A stretch of DNA of 64,000 nt from Acanthochromis polyacanthus (GCF_021347895.1 NC_067135.1:24811847-24875846), one strand, 5' to 3'. Shown: positions 22,372 to 33,659, numbered from the stretch's first letter. Notes: a model not told the origin generated them from the sequence alone. Program-made: numbers and translations.

Positions 22372-23012
22372 ATTCCCCTTCTCCTCTACCTCTTCTGTTC
22401 CTCTCAACTCGCCGGCCGGCCATCAGATGGGTCCCCTCATATGAGTCGGGCTCTGCTCAAGGTTTCTTTCTGTTAAAATGGAGATAATGTTACGAATTGG
22501 TTTAGCAGCTCAGGTCCAGGAAATTATCATACAGATGTAGAAGGCAAAAAATTACAGGTCCAATGACAGGAACGGGTGGATCCGGTTTCTGCGATAGAGG
22601 AAGACAGAGGTGGTTGGAAGAGTGGTGGAGTTCTGGGGCAGAATAACTGAAAGAACTAGCTGTGAGCAGTTACTGGCAAAAGTCACAATCTGGCGCTGGA
22701 GAGTCGGTGGCATCTGGTTATATTGCAGGTGAAGAGAGGCTTCATTGGCTTTAGTCTACCTGTTCCTGAGAAGCCTAATCACAGAGAATGATGAACACCT
22801 GCCACTGCCACATGCTGCTTGGAGGTCCTGAAAGGACATAGAATGGTATGGGGAAGGCCACTATCTGGGCCTGGTTTCAGCTGTCCTGACAGATTTTTCT
22901 TGCCACTGTCGTCTTAGGGCTGCTATGGGGGTTCAGGCATATGGGTTCTGTAAAGCGTCTTGAGACTATCTGAATCATAATTGGCACTATATAAACAAAA
23001 TCGAATTGAATC
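22372..23012 (+). repeat. L2-type LINE 3' UTR, split by an LTR-like insertion
   Basis: Both halves (22372-22487 and 22892-23012) match the UTR at 11990-12251, including CGGGCTCTGCTCAAGGTTTCTT and the terminal ATCGAATTGAATC. The end joins directly to the Tc1 relic at 23018. Confidence 0.8.
22488..22891 (-). mobile_element. LTR-like insertion (possible solo LTR)
   Basis: About 404 bp bounded by TGTTACG and CTGACA, with flanks GATAA and GATTT that match at only three of five positions. On the minus strand it starts TGTCAGGACAG, resembling the start of the clearer solo LTR at 39010-39962. No poly(A) signal was seen. Confidence 0.4.
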
Positions 23013-23017
23013 AATGT

Positions 23018-23477
23018 GGATGTTACTCTGACACGTACCACTTACCGAAGAATTGTTGCAGACCATGTACATCCTTTCATGGAAACAGCATTCCCTGATG
23101 GCTGCGGTCTCTTTCAGCAGGATAATGTACCGTGCCACAAAGCAAAAATGGTTCAGAAATGGTTTGAGGAGCACAACAACCAATTTAAGGTCTTGACTTG
23201 ACATCCAAATTCCTCAGATCTCAATCCAATCCAGCATCTGTGGGATGTGGAGGACAAACAAGTCTGATCCATGGAGGCCAAACCTCACAACTTCCAGGAC
23301 TTAAAGGATCTGCTGCTAACATCTTGGTGTCAGATACCACAGAACACCTTCAGGGGTCTAGTGGAGTCCAGATACCACAGAACACCTTCAGGGGTCTGGT
23401 GGAGTCCAGGCCTCGACAGATCAGGGACCAACACAATATTAGGTATGTGGTCATAGTGTTATATCAGACTGGTGTAT
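23018..23477 (+). pseudogene. Tc1-like transposase, 3' half (upstream of gene B)
   Basis: Encodes DVTLTRTTYRRIVADHVHPF, GLFQQDNVPCHKAKM with the second catalytic Asp, and, after a stop, a LNPIQHLWDVEDKQ segment where the third catalytic acid is Gln rather than Glu. The text from ITTTPQNTFRGLVES-like codons is duplicated (about 40 bp repeated at 23326-23405). Ends in the right TIR and TA. Together with 17771-18232 it represents one Tc1 copy between genes A and B whose middle is lost. Confidence 0.8.
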
Positions 23478-23512
23478 ACATAGAAGGAAATATATTTGGT
23501 TGAAATTTTGAC
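23461..23512 (+). repeat. 52-bp direct repeat, left copy (flanks RTE-like LINE)
   Basis: Identical to 26012-26063. It begins ATATCAGACTGGTGTATACA, so it contains the Tc1 right end plus adjoining unit spacer. The inserted LINE/SINE block lies between the two copies, so the repeat is best read as a very long target-site duplication. Confidence 0.85.
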
Positions 23513-25603
23513 AGCAGCCTATGAAACCCTCGGCCCCACCCAGCGCAAGCATCAAGATTGGTTTGATGAGAATGACGACGAGATCACCAAGCTGCTGGAA
23601 GAGAAGAACAGACTACACAGGGCCTATGTCAGAGACAAGTCGTCATCGAAGAAGGCTGCGTTCAGCAACGCCCGCAACACGGTCCAGAAGAAGCTGCATG
23701 ATATGCAAGACACGTGGTTGAGCCAGAAAGCAGAAGAAATTCAACGCTACGCTGACGCCAAAGACATGAAGCGCTTCTACGAGTCTGTTAAGATAGTGTA
23801 CGGCCCCCAACCTGCAAGCTCAGCTCCGTTGCTTAGCGCTGATGGAACAACGCTCATCACTGAGAAATCGCGCATCTTGGAGAGATGGGCAGAGCACTTT
23901 GATGCTGTCCTTAACAGACCATCCCACATCAACGAAGAAGCGATCAACCGACTACCCCAGGTCGACATCAACCACGACATGGACACACCACCCACCCTGT
24001 CTGAAGTAGAAAGGGCCATCCATCAGCTGTCCAGTGGCAAAGCTCCAGGAGCTGATGCAATCCCAGCAGAAGTCTACAAACATGCTGGGCCACAGCTGCG
24101 AGAGAAGATGACGCAGCTCTTCCAGGCCATGTGGACGCAAGGAGCAGTCCCTCAAAACTTCAAAGATGCCACCGTGGTTCACCTCTACAAGCGGAAAGGC
24201 AACAGACAGGAGTGTGACAATCACAGAGGAAAATCACTTCTCTGCATAGCTGGAAAAGTCTTGGCGAGGATCCTTTTAAACCGCCTCATCGAACACATGG
24301 AGAGTGGCCTGCTGCCAGAAAGCCAGTGTGGCTTCCGAAAGGAGCGTGGAACCATCGACATGGTGTTCGCTGCACGCCAGCTGCAAGAGAAGTGCCAGGA
24401 GCAGAATGTGGACCTGTGCACCACCTTCGTGGACCTGACGAAAGCATTCGATACTGTCAGCCGCAACGGCCTCTGGAGCATCATGAGTAAGTTTGGATGC
24501 CCCGACAGATTTATCACGATGGTTCGGCAGTTCCACGACGGCATGCAGGCACAAGTCCTCGACAACGGAGAATTATCCACTCCCTTCCCAGTGACAAATG
24601 GAGTGAAACAAGGCTGCGTACTGGCTCCGACACTCTTCAGCATGATGTTTTCTGCCATGCTGACGGACGCCTTCCAGGACTCCGACCCAGGCATCAACAT
24701 CAGATACAGAACGGACGGCAAGCTGTTCAACTTGCGACGCCTCCAGGCTAAGACCAAGGTCCACTTTGACAAGCTTCGAGAATTCCTGTTCGCTGATGAC
24801 TGTGCCCTCAACGCCAGCAGCCCTGAAGACATGCAGCGCTCCATGGACCTTTTCTCCACTGCCTGCACCAACTTTGGGCTGACGATCAGCACCAAGAAAA
24901 CTGAAGTGATGTACCAACCCGCTCCCGGGAAACAGTACCAAGAACCCACAGTGACCGTGAGTGGACAGAAACTGGCAGCTGTAGACAAGTTCAACCACCC
25001 TACTGTATGCCAGTGAGACCTGGACTGTCTACCAGAGGCACGCAAAGAAACTCAACCGTTTCCATCTCAACTGCCTTCGAAAACTGCTGAAAGTGAAATG
25101 GCAGGACAAAGTGCCAGACACAGAGATTCTCGAACGAACAGGAATGTCCAGCGTCTTCACCATGCTCCGGAAGTCTCAACTTCGCTGGGCTGGCCACGTC
25201 AGCAGGATGTCAGATGATCGACTACCCAAGCGCCTTCTTTATGGAGAACTACAGACTGGAGTGCGCTCGCAGGGCGGTCAGAAGAAACGTTTCAAGGACA
25301 CACTCAAAGCATCCATGAAAGACTTCGGAGTGGACCACAACTCATGGGAGACACTCTCACAGAATCGGACAGCCTGGCGTGGATCAATTCACACAGGAGC
25401 GGCAGCGTACGAGCAACAGCGTACACAGACTGCCAAGACCAAGCGAGCAGCACGCAAGGCCCGTTGCACCAACCCTCCAGCTCAGGCCTCAGCTCCGCTG
25501 TCCTGCCCTCACTGTCCAAGAACCTTCCGGGCTCGGATTGGCCTCATCAGCCACCTTCGAACCCACCCTGCCCCCTAGTAAATTTGTACATAATTATAGT
25601 GAA
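23513..25603 (+). pseudogene. RTE-like LINE, 5'-truncated with internal deletion
   Basis: The frame 23496-25016 covers reverse transcriptase: ERAIHQLSSGKAPGADAIP, GFRKERGTIDMVF, FVDLTKAFDTVSRNGLW, VTNGVKQGCVLAPTLF and FLFADDCALNASS with the FADD box. After DKFN the frame shifts and jumps to TLLYASETWTVYQRHAKKLN, an internal deletion of roughly 60-100 codons. From 25093 the C-terminus continues through LRWAGHVSRM to CPHCPRTFRARIGLISHLRTH, a C2H2 zinc finger typical of this LINE group, and TAG at 25576. The endonuclease is absent. Clade placement (RTE-like) is from memory of related proteins and not certain. Confidence 0.8.
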
Positions 25604-25991
25604 GATGGTCATCTCTGGGCTGCTCAGTGGCGTAGTGGTTAGCACTTTCGCCTTGCAGCAAGAAGATCCCTGGTTCAAATCCCGGGGTGGGCCTGGGATC
25701 TTTCTGCATGGAGTTTGCATGTTCTCCCTGTGCATGCGTGGGTTTTCTCCGGGTACTCCGGCTTCCTCCCACAGTCCAAAAATATGCTGAGGTTAATTGA
25801 GTATTCTAAATTGCCCGTAGGTGTGAATGTGAGTGTGAGTGTTCGTCTGTGTATGTGGCCCTGCGACGGACTGGCGACCTGTCCTGGGTGTCCCCTGCCT
25901 TCGCCCGAGTCAGCTGGGATAGACTCCAGCTCCCCCCGCGACCCTAATGAGGATAAAGCGGTGTATAGAGGATGGATGGATGGTCATCTCT
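25604..25991 (+). repeat. SINE family A with 13-bp target-site duplication
   Basis: The body at 25617-25978 starts GGGCTGCTCAGTGGCGTAG, has a B box GGTTCAAATCC and ends GGATGGATGGATGG. GATGGTCATCTCT occurs at 25604-25616 and 25979-25991. It landed in the 3' UTR of the RTE-like LINE, so it is younger than it. Confidence 0.9.
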
Positions 25992-26011
25992 TATCAAAGA
26001 GGACGAACGAC

Positions 26012-26063
26012 ATATCAGACTGGTGTATACATAGAAGGAAATATATTTGGTTGAAATTTTGAC
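26012..26063 (+). repeat. 52-bp direct repeat, right copy
   Basis: Exact match to 23461-23512; after it the gene B upstream spacer resumes as in the gene A unit. Confidence 0.85.
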
Positions 26064-27754
26064 CTTTGCTCAATCTGGCTGGAAAAACATCAAGATGATT
26101 TAGATAATTTACATGATACAAATTTTGATGAGTCGCTTTTAATTTTGATAAAAGTGCAGCATTACCAGGTTAATTTCAGGTCAGAGTTTTATTGAAGATT
26201 TCCAAGCAACAAAAACAACAAACATATATGATAGTTTCAAGTAATTCCCATCATAAAACCTGTTCCAGACTCTGAGTTAATGGGTGCGGAGGAGGTTCAA
26301 TAAATGAAGAAGTGACTTTTGGGTTGTATTTTCACCGTCACATCTTTAATTCATGTCATAGAGGAAGCAAAAGATGGATTCAGTTCAAGCAACAGCGGTT
26401 TAAAAAGAGAAAATGTTTCAAGTTAAAAGATGCAATCAAAAGTAAAATCCTGTTTGATTTGGTCCAAAGTCAAATGATGTCAATGATCATTTGGTGATAC
26501 AACAGAAATAATAGATAACATGTACATGAATCATTGGTTCATGGTTTTACAATCTGCTTTACAGCCATAAATATTCATCCAAAGAGACAGTCAGTCACTC
26601 AGTCTCTTCCTCCACCAGCAAACAGCCTCAATGCTTCACACTTCAAGTAAGACCCAATTTTGAGTGTTTTTATTGTTTTAAGAAGCTATTTCACACTGCT
26701 GATGATGAATGAGTAGATGAGAGTTTGAAATAATGACTTTAGTCCAAGTTTTGTCAGCTGTTAAATGCAATCGTCTTCATTTTCTCTGTGATTTCTGTAA
26801 AAAGCGACTACATTAGAAATAAAAACATCTTTAAAGTTGTAGAAGAGAAGTCTGAAGATCAAAAAGTACAAAATGTGTTGAATATCTGAATGTTTTGCTG
26901 CAGATTACTGTTAGTTTCTTTGTTTTAAGGAGAGCTTGCGGCATCTGATCCATAAATTTCACTATTAAAGGTCTGTTTTTGTAATGACTAGTTGACATCT
27001 GAAGTTACTTTAAATGCCAGTTTCTTCAGCAGCAAATAATTTGAAAGATCAATTCTCAATTTAGAGTTGGTTTCATGAGCTGGTTAAGATTGCAGGGATT
27101 AGGATTGAATGCAATACACTGAAAAAATAGAATATTTTCAACCATTTTTAAAGAACTATTAAATTAAGTTGATCTAAATGAAGTTAACAAGTGATAATAA
27201 AGCCACAGGCTGAAGGTAGAGCTCCTGAAATCTTCTGATTCCTCTCAAATGAGTTTCAGGAAAGTCAACTTTAAGTTTTCCTTTTTTTCAATGTTCCTGT
27301 TTGCTTCATCCAAATGCTAAATTTTATGCTCGCTGTTTTCTGATATCTTAGTCAAAGAAAACTGAAAATTTTAAAGAAACTTCACAGTGTCAGACTGAAT
27401 GAATATTTTCTTCTGCTTGAACTTAAACTAGTAAACCAGTTTAAAGGGACAATTTGAAGTTGAGATTCAACATTGAAAACAATGAATACAACAGTTTGCA
27501 TCAGTGTAGATGAGTTATGAAAACTTCTACAGTAATTACTACACTGAGTGAAGGGAATTAGCTGCACTACTTTAAATGACTGAATACTAAACAGCGTCAG
27601 CACAGGTTTTCAGGTTTTTATGGCTTGAAATCAAGTTATTAAACCAATTTTATTTATTTATGAAAATCTGAATTGTATTTTAAATCAATTAACACACAAA
27701 TCTGAGTTTAAATTACAGACATAGTGATGTGAATATGTGTTTGCCTCCAAGAAC
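26064..27754 (+). other. Upstream spacer of gene B unit
   Basis: Parallel to 12657-14400 in the gene A unit, with frequent small differences. It stops at 27754, where palindromic element 1 is inserted, and the unit resumes at about 33660. No exon recognised. Confidence 0.8.
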
Positions 27755-28255
27755 GGACAAGGTACGTTTTATCCGTTTGTTTCCTGGCTATAAAAGACAC
27801 AAGCAGAAACAAAAAATCAAGCCGTTTTTTCGTTTTTTCGTTTTGAGCAAAGAACAAAAAAACAGGAAACGGTTCGTTTTTTCGTTTTTTCGTTTTGAAC
27901 AAAAAAACAAAAAAAACAGGAAACGGTTCGTTTTTTCGTTTAGTCGTTTTCACCCCCAAAATGAAAATACGACTCCATATTCCGTTTCATTGGTGGACGG
28001 GGCTTCGGAGCCTGCCGGTGCACAATAAAGCTCCTGCCCATCACAATAAAGCTCTTGCGCTGGCATTCATAGACAGACTGACTTTCATTGTATTGCCTGC
28101 CCCCACTGCACTTCCCCTAACTCTAAATCAAAGCAAGTCGTGTACACAGTAATGACAGTCATAACCAGTGGTGCAGTCTAGTTTTTTCTACTGGGTATAC
28201 TCCAACCTCATAAACCAAAGCCAGGTCAGGTTCTCATATATGTGCGCGTGCACTC

Positions 28256-28334
28256 ACATGTCCACGCGGGCGCGCACACACACACACACACACACAGACA
28301 CAGACACAGACACACACACACACACACACACACA
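28256..28334 (+). repeat. (CA)n microsatellite
   Basis: CA/GACA dinucleotide tract within the left arm of palindromic element 1; the matching place in element 2 is expanded at one arm only (42137-42182). Confidence 0.95.
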
Positions 28335-28414
28335 GCAGCAGCAGCAGCTCCTTTATTTCAAACTACCAGTTAGATACTTATAGACATTATAGCGTCAGCA
28401 GCTCCTCCTCCTGC

Positions 28415-28852
28415 CATCAGGTAGAGCTGATGTTTCCTCTTCATCAGGTAGAGCTGATGTTTCCTCTTCATCAGGTAGACCTGATGTTTCCTCTTCATCA
28501 GGTAGAGTTGATGTTTCCTCTTCATCAGGTAGACCTGATGTTTCCTCTTCATCAGGTAGAGCTGATGTTTCCTCTTCATCAGGTAGAGCTGATGTTTCCT
28601 CTTCATCAGGTAGAGCTGATGTTTCCTCTCCATCAGGTAGACCTGATGTTTCCTCTCCATCAGGTAGACCTGATGTTTCCTCTTCATCAGGTAGAGCTGA
28701 TGTTTCCTCTTCATCAGGTAGAGCTGATGTTTCCTCTCCATCAGGTAGACCTGATGTTTCCTCTTCATCAGGTAGACCTGATCTTTCCTCTTCATCAGGT
28801 AGACCTGATGTTTCCTCTTCATCAGGTAGAGCTGATGTTTCCTCTTCATCAG
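28415..28852 (+). repeat. 27-bp minisatellite, 16 units
   Basis: Sixteen copies of a 27-bp unit containing GATGTTTCCTCTTCATCAG. Because the period is a multiple of three both strands have long repetitive frames, which are not genes. In element 2 the same site has one unit (38818-38850) and two units (42005-42062). Confidence 0.95.
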
Positions 28853-29394
28853 GCTCCCTTTCCTAAACTTTAACCTTATCTCCAGCTGTAGTGTTCCCTA
28901 AAGTGGCAGTATCCACAGGACAAGCAACAGGCTTATTAAAACACTGAAATAGTTTCATTTAGCTTTGCTTTCTTTTCTTATTTTTTCTCTACTGACTGAT
29001 GTTGGGTCATTAGAAGTTCTAGACTCATGTCCCTCTTCTTCTAAGCCAGGGGTATTCAGCTAAAATTCAGAGAGGTCCAGTCAGCAAAGGTCCAGAACAT
29101 CATAATGTCTAACTTGAGTTACTGTGATATATGCTGATGTAACCTGGTAGTTTTATTAGAGTCTGCCTGTTATCAAAAACTGACCGTCAAATAAATTCAG
29201 TACGGTTCAAAAACATTTTGACATTTATTAATAAATAACTTTTATGTAACTGTATATCTTAGAATAAAGTGCAGAACTTAAAAAAGCATGACTGAACAAC
29301 CTGAATCAACTTCTACACATCTTTAACAATAATTAAATCTCATAAATGTAAACATTTGAACACTTTTACATTTTTGTCTGTCTCATATCACTCC

Positions 29395-29528
29395 CCTAAT
29401 ATCTCTGCAGCTTAATGGGAGAACTGAGCTGCTGCTTGTTTGAGCCGTTCTCAAAACATATTTTGATTATGTTCATAGTTGAGAAAGCTGCCTTACAGCT
29501 GTTTGCTGAGCCAAACATGGTCAGCATG
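29395..29528 (-). pseudogene. hAT transposase dimerisation-domain relic (copy 1)
   Basis: Minus strand reads MLTMFGSANSCKAAFSTMNI then FENGSNKQQLSS, matching the C-terminal dimerisation region of ZBED/Charlie-like hAT transposases (LLTMFGSTYLCEQAFS type). The hAT end CAGGGGTATTCAGCTAAAAT at 29047 lies just downstream of it on that strand. The rest of the gene is missing. Mirrored at 41329-41459. Confidence 0.65.
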
Positions 29529-29637
29529 TGACCACAGTCTGTCCTCTAGAGATGTATAAGGCACAAAAGATACGACTCTCAGAGTCGATGCTTTGTAGTG
29601 AATCTGAAGAGCTGACTCCTAACGTATTTAATGGAGT

Positions 29638-30110
29638 ATGGAGTTTAACACTGTCCTCACAGAAAACATGTTACTGGATCCTAGATTAAAGAAGCTTGCC
29701 TTCAGTGACAACAGAGCTGTTGATGAGAAACTTCAGAGAATATGAGCAGCAGCAGCAGCAGCAGCCTGACACCTCCACCATTAGAGGACCAAGTGGAGGA
29801 GGAACCTCAAACTTCTGCTGTGTGGAGGCTCTTTGATGGAAGAGCTACAGGAGATGATTCAGGAGAAATCCTACAGCTGATGTGGTAATGGAGGATCATA
29901 TCTAGAGGAACCCCTCATCCAACCAGCAGACGACCCACTGAGCTGGAGCAGGACAAGGCCTCAGTCTGCCCCACCTGGTGAAGGTGATGGAGGAGAGACA
30001 ACTTCTTCCATCTGAGAGAATCTTCTCAAAAACACGGCAGATATTCACTGAAAGAAGAAATGTATCGGCCCATCCAAGCTCAGCCATCTGATTTTTGTGA
30101 ATGTCAGCCT
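29638..30110 (+). pseudogene. Second hAT (ZBED-type) transposase relic (copy 1)
   Basis: ATG at 29638 opens MEFNTVLTENMLLDPRLKKL, FSDNRAVDEKLQRI, then a stop and CAG triplets. Later frames give SAVWRLFDGRATG and, in several frames, the EEPLI..DDPLSWS-like and LRLP-SERIFSK-like segments of the hAT dimerisation domain. A hAT right end (GGGAGCCGAAAGAACCGGC..CTTCCATCACTACTG) occurs near 30405-30487. Mirrored at 40757-41219. Confidence 0.65.
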
Positions 30111-31476
30111 GCTCTGAGGACATTTATACTGTTTGAATACTGAGTCTGGTTCTGTTTCTGTTCTGATTCTGTGGGTTCATGTGCAGAGTTTTGTTCATTT
30201 ATTTTTTGTGCAAAAAAGTTTGGTTGAAATAATAAACAAAAGCAAGAATACCTGTTTTTGTAACAGAGCAAATGTACAAAATGAGTCAATTATAAGGCTT
30301 CTCATAAAAACACTGAATGAAAAAGAGTTTGTCAAAACACAAATGATTCATATTTGCCAGGTTAGGCAAAAACATGAGGCTACAAAGAATAATAAATTAG
30401 GAGCCATTTGGGAGCCGAAAGAACCGGCTTTTCTTTGGAAGCAGTGCCAAAAGCTCTCTGAAAAGAGCTGAACTTCCATCACTACTGTCCTCTCTGTCCC
30501 TCATCTCTCAGCTGCTTTTTGAAGGCAGAGCTGCGATGCGATTCAGCGACGTCATTGGCTGAGTAGCGTCACGTGGGATGCCTGAACTCGTACATAACTG
30601 GTCTGTGCGTTTCTGAGCCGATAGACCAATGATAAACACTGGAAAGCTGCACCGGTAAAATAGAAGCGACCTGTCAAATTTACACCCGTATAGACGGCGT
30701 CTGGGTCCGGATCCGGACCGTGGTCGGCCTTTAGTGAGCCCTGTTCTCAGGCAGACACCTTCCCCTGTCCCATACAGCTTCACCGCTTCCTGACACAGAG
30801 AAAAGTGAACGTTATGTCAAAAAAACATACTAATACATGTGTTTGCGCATATTTAAGTGGTTATATGGAAATTCGGGACCTTTTCTAGTGGGTATAAGGC
30901 GTATACCTGTGTGTTTACATCCCTGGGTATACGTATCTTTGCGCATTTTTAAGTGGGTAAACAGAAATTTGGAAAATTTTCTAGTGGTGGGGTGTATACC
31001 TGCGTATCACGTAGACTACATCACAGCTACATGTATGACGTTTGTAGCAAAAAAATAAAAATAAAAAACGCGAGGAAATCATTTTAATTTTCAGAGTTAA
31101 GATGGATTAAATGCGCTGTCAAACAGCGCTGAGTGGAGCGGCTGACCGGACCAAGACGGCGGCCGTATTTCTCGCTGCACAATACCCCGAGCAGCGTTGA
31201 CCTGACCTGGCTTTGGATTATGAGGTTGGAGTATACCCAGTAGATAAAACTTGACTACACCACTGGTTATGACTGTCATTACTGTGTACACGACTTGCTT
31301 TGATTTAGAGTTAGGGGAAGTGCAGTGGGGGCAGGCAATACAATGAAAGTCAGTCTGTCTATGAATGCCAGCGCAAGAGCTTTATTGTGATGGGCAGGAG
31401 CTTTATGGGGATGGCTAGTAACTACGTCATCGTGTCCAAAAACGTCACTTCCGTGTCCTACCAAACCAACGATATA

Positions 31477-31592
31477 ATGGTGCTGTGTTGTGTCCTGTGT
31501 TGCAACAATAGAAATGATGTAAATAAAACGATATCTTTCTACCACTTTCCTCTGGACGAAAAGGAGAAGAGAAGATGGCTGACACTGATAAG
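31477..31592 (+). pseudogene. THAP-domain exon 1 of ISL2EU-like element
   Basis: MVLCCVLCCNNRNDVNKTIS, then FYHFPLDEKEKRRWLTLIR: Cys-x3-Cys, Asn-Arg, the Phe-His-Phe-Pro motif and the conserved Trp of a THAP zinc finger are all present in one open frame. A perfect donor AG|GTAAGT follows at 31593. The remaining THAP exons and the transposase core are absent in this copy, so it cannot yield a full protein. It would supply sequence-specific DNA binding. Confidence 0.8.
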
Positions 31593-32195
31593 GTAAGTTG
31601 GATTTCTAATCTTAGAAAATACATTTAGCGCCGGGAGCTAACGTGCGCTAGCTAGTATTAGCCGCTTGAATTATGTTGTCTTTTTGTGTTATGAGGAGTG
31701 TTTGGGCCACATTACAAAAGAAACTAAAAGTGGTCGAGATTAAAGTCTCTGATAATAAGTTTATACTTTTAATTTATAAGAATAAAGTCTGCCGAGGGAG
31801 ACTTTTGTCCCAGTTTTGGGGACTTGGACTTGCTTGACCAATCTGCCCAAAATACTCGACTTGACTAGGATATGGGTCTATGTGACTTGGATTTAATTGA
31901 GTCCAATACTTGGACTGACTTGCTAAAAATGTTTGGCTAAGATTATTTTAACTGTTATGGATTCATGATTAGTGTAAAGAGATGCGTAGTTATTTACATA
32001 TGCAAATTAGCCATGTGCTCCCGGCAGAAGTTAGCGCAAGAGTGTGCTGCTGGGAATCTTCAGAGTATACTTTTCAAATCTAACATAACAACTCTAACAA
32101 AGCCAAGTAAACGACATTTAACCTCACACAGATGATAAAGCTAGCTTTATTTCTGACATCCTGTGTTTGTTAGCTTACGCTACTTAGCTACTCAC

Positions 32196-32381
32196 CTCAA
32201 CACTGTACGTTTTCCTTTTCATTGACGCCTGCACTTTCCCTTTAAAACCACCTGCCAGCACACTAACTCTTACAACTCTGTTTGAGTTGTAAGAGTTAAG
32301 ACCTCGCTTTACCGACTTCGGAAAATCCGCAAAATAAGATGTCACAGTGAAAAAGGTGACCGGTTCTTTCGCTACTGCCAT
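32196..32381 (-). pseudogene. SWIM/YqaJ-type exon 1 of ISL2EU-like element
   Basis: On the minus strand ATG at 32381 begins MAVAKEPVTFFTVTSYFADF. The exon ends FKGKVQASMKRKTYSVE with donor GAG|GTGAGT. A VxASMKxxxYxV strand is the usual lead-in to a SWIM zinc finger in the YqaJ-type accessory proteins of THAP elements. The finger itself and the nuclease are missing. The identification rests mostly on this short motif and the convergent partner exon. Confidence 0.55.
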
Positions 32382-32712
32382 TGTGTTTTCATTCGGTGCG
32401 CCGCGGCTTGGACACGGAAGTGGTCCGTGACGTCACACTAGCCATCCCCATTGTGCACCGGCAGGCTCCGAAGCCCCGCCCACCAATGAAACGGAATATG
32501 GAGTCGTATTTTCATTTTGGGGGTGAAAACGAAAAAACGAAAAAACGAACCGTTTCCTGTTTTTTTGTTCAAAACGAAAAAACGAAAAAACGAACCGTTT
32601 CCTGTTTTTTTGTTTTTTGCTCAAAACGAAAAAACAAAAAAACGGCTTGATTTTTTGTTTCTGCTTGTGTGTTTTATAGCCGGGAATCAAACGGATAAAA
32701 CGTACCTTGTCC

Positions 32713-33659
32713 CTAAAGCCGGGCTCTTGCTCAAAATCCTAAATAAATAAATAAATTCCTGTGTCAATGAACATGTCAGCGCGACCCCCAGCGCCCTCAG
32801 AATGACAAATCTTTGTGTCATTGTGTGGATCAGACAGTCAGATTGCTGAGTCATGTTGTCATATCCGTGTTCTCTGGAGGGATGTTCTGATGTAAACTAT
32901 GGATAAAGTTTTGATGACAGCTATTGTAAATTACACCTTAGTGTTTGTGGGAGACTGAACAAGACTCACATTTAATCTTTTACTGTTTGTGTTGTAATCT
33001 GTTGACAGACCACGTCATTGTGATACAGAAAGGAAAACAGCACTGCATAGCACAAAGAAAAAAACAAAAGCAGAAATGTGAAGAAAGGACAATCTCCTTA
33101 GAGAAAACTGTACATGTAGTGCTGTAGGAATTACAGTGCAGTCTTCCTACACCTCCTGATGTTCCGTCTGTTGGGCCACAAATTCTCAACCTCATCACAA
33201 ATATCTTCTCTTGCGTCTTTGAGTGATTTCAGAAAATTCACCTGGGAGCAATCTTACAAATTCAGGACAGATTTAGAAAAAATAATCTAATGGGATTATA
33301 CAGAAATATATTTGACATATTATGACAACTTATTCAATCTTTTTGCACATAAAGACTTATGTGATGAACAAAGTAAACCAGCCTAAAGGTAGTGGGGTGG
33401 GGGGTGGGGGGGTATTCAACAGAGACCCATTATAATACATTTTGATCAACATGACATAAGCAGTTAATAATGTAGGAAACAGCAGAGAATTATACAGAAT
33501 CATTTCATGGATGTACCAAAGCATTTGCAACTTGTTCAAAGAAATGAGAAACTGATTTTTTGATGTGAACAAATGACACAATGATGTGAAGATTGAACAA
33601 GTAGATTTGAGGATTTCAGTTCTGATCTGAGAAATGTACTAAAGCAACAGAGAAGAACT
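32713..33659. other. Unassigned sequence between palindromic element 1 and gene B unit
   Basis: No gene seen. A G-rich run GGTGGGGTGGGGGGTGGGGG occurs near 33395. The sequence has no visible counterpart in gene A's unit, so it came with the insertion or was lost from unit A. Confidence 0.45.

Larger units (their letters stand above)
31407..32449. mobile_element. ISL2EU-like DNA transposon, internally deleted
   Basis: Ends GGGGATGGCTAGT and ACTAGCCATCCCC form a perfect 13-bp TIR, and a further CACTTCCGTGTCC block is inverted near both ends. The element lies between AT and AT where palindromic arms elsewhere read uninterrupted TTTATTGTG, so the target site AT was duplicated. Left end carries a THAP exon reading inward; right end carries a SWIM-like exon reading inward, each with a splice donor. 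Autonomous ISL2EU (IS4EU) elements are known to have a THAP-containing transposase, a YqaJ/SWIM gene and AT duplications. Confidence 0.7.
27755..32712. mobile_element. Large palindromic composite element, copy 1
   Basis: Both ends are GGACAAGGTACGTTTTATCC in inverted orientation, followed by A/T-rich arms with repeated CGTTTTTTCGTTTTGA and then about 250 bp of matching arm to TACTCCAACCTCATAAACCAAA (left, to ~28230; right, from ~31200). Inside, left to right: (CA)n, a 27-bp minisatellite, remains of two hAT transposons and 600 bp of unique DNA that includes a 75-bp tandem duplication (30840-30990). The right arm is split by the ISL2EU-like element at 31407-32449. No target-site duplication was found at the outer ends, and the element class is unknown. 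A second copy is at 38238-42641. Confidence 0.7.

Noticed and set aside
24221..25045. 274-codon minus-strand frame
   Set aside because: Antisense of the RTE-like LINE, which has FADD and other motifs on the plus strand.
28415..28852. Possible CRISPR-like direct repeats
   Set aside because: Units are directly adjacent with no spacers, and the genome is eukaryotic.
28370..28873. 147-159-codon repetitive frames on both strands (MFPLHQVEL / MKRKHQLYL)
   Set aside because: Shadow of the 27-bp minisatellite; no flanking coding sequence, and unit number differs greatly among copies.
31407..32449. Kolobok-type element (also THAP-bearing)
   Set aside because: Kolobok duplicates TTAA; here the comparison with the uninterrupted arms gives AT, and a second SWIM-like exon is present.
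27755..32712. Helitron or ordinary hAT as explanation of the palindromic element
   Set aside because: There are long inverted arms (against Helitron), and the outer ends lack the CAG/TAG hAT form and any 8-bp duplication; the hAT pieces inside are broken passengers.
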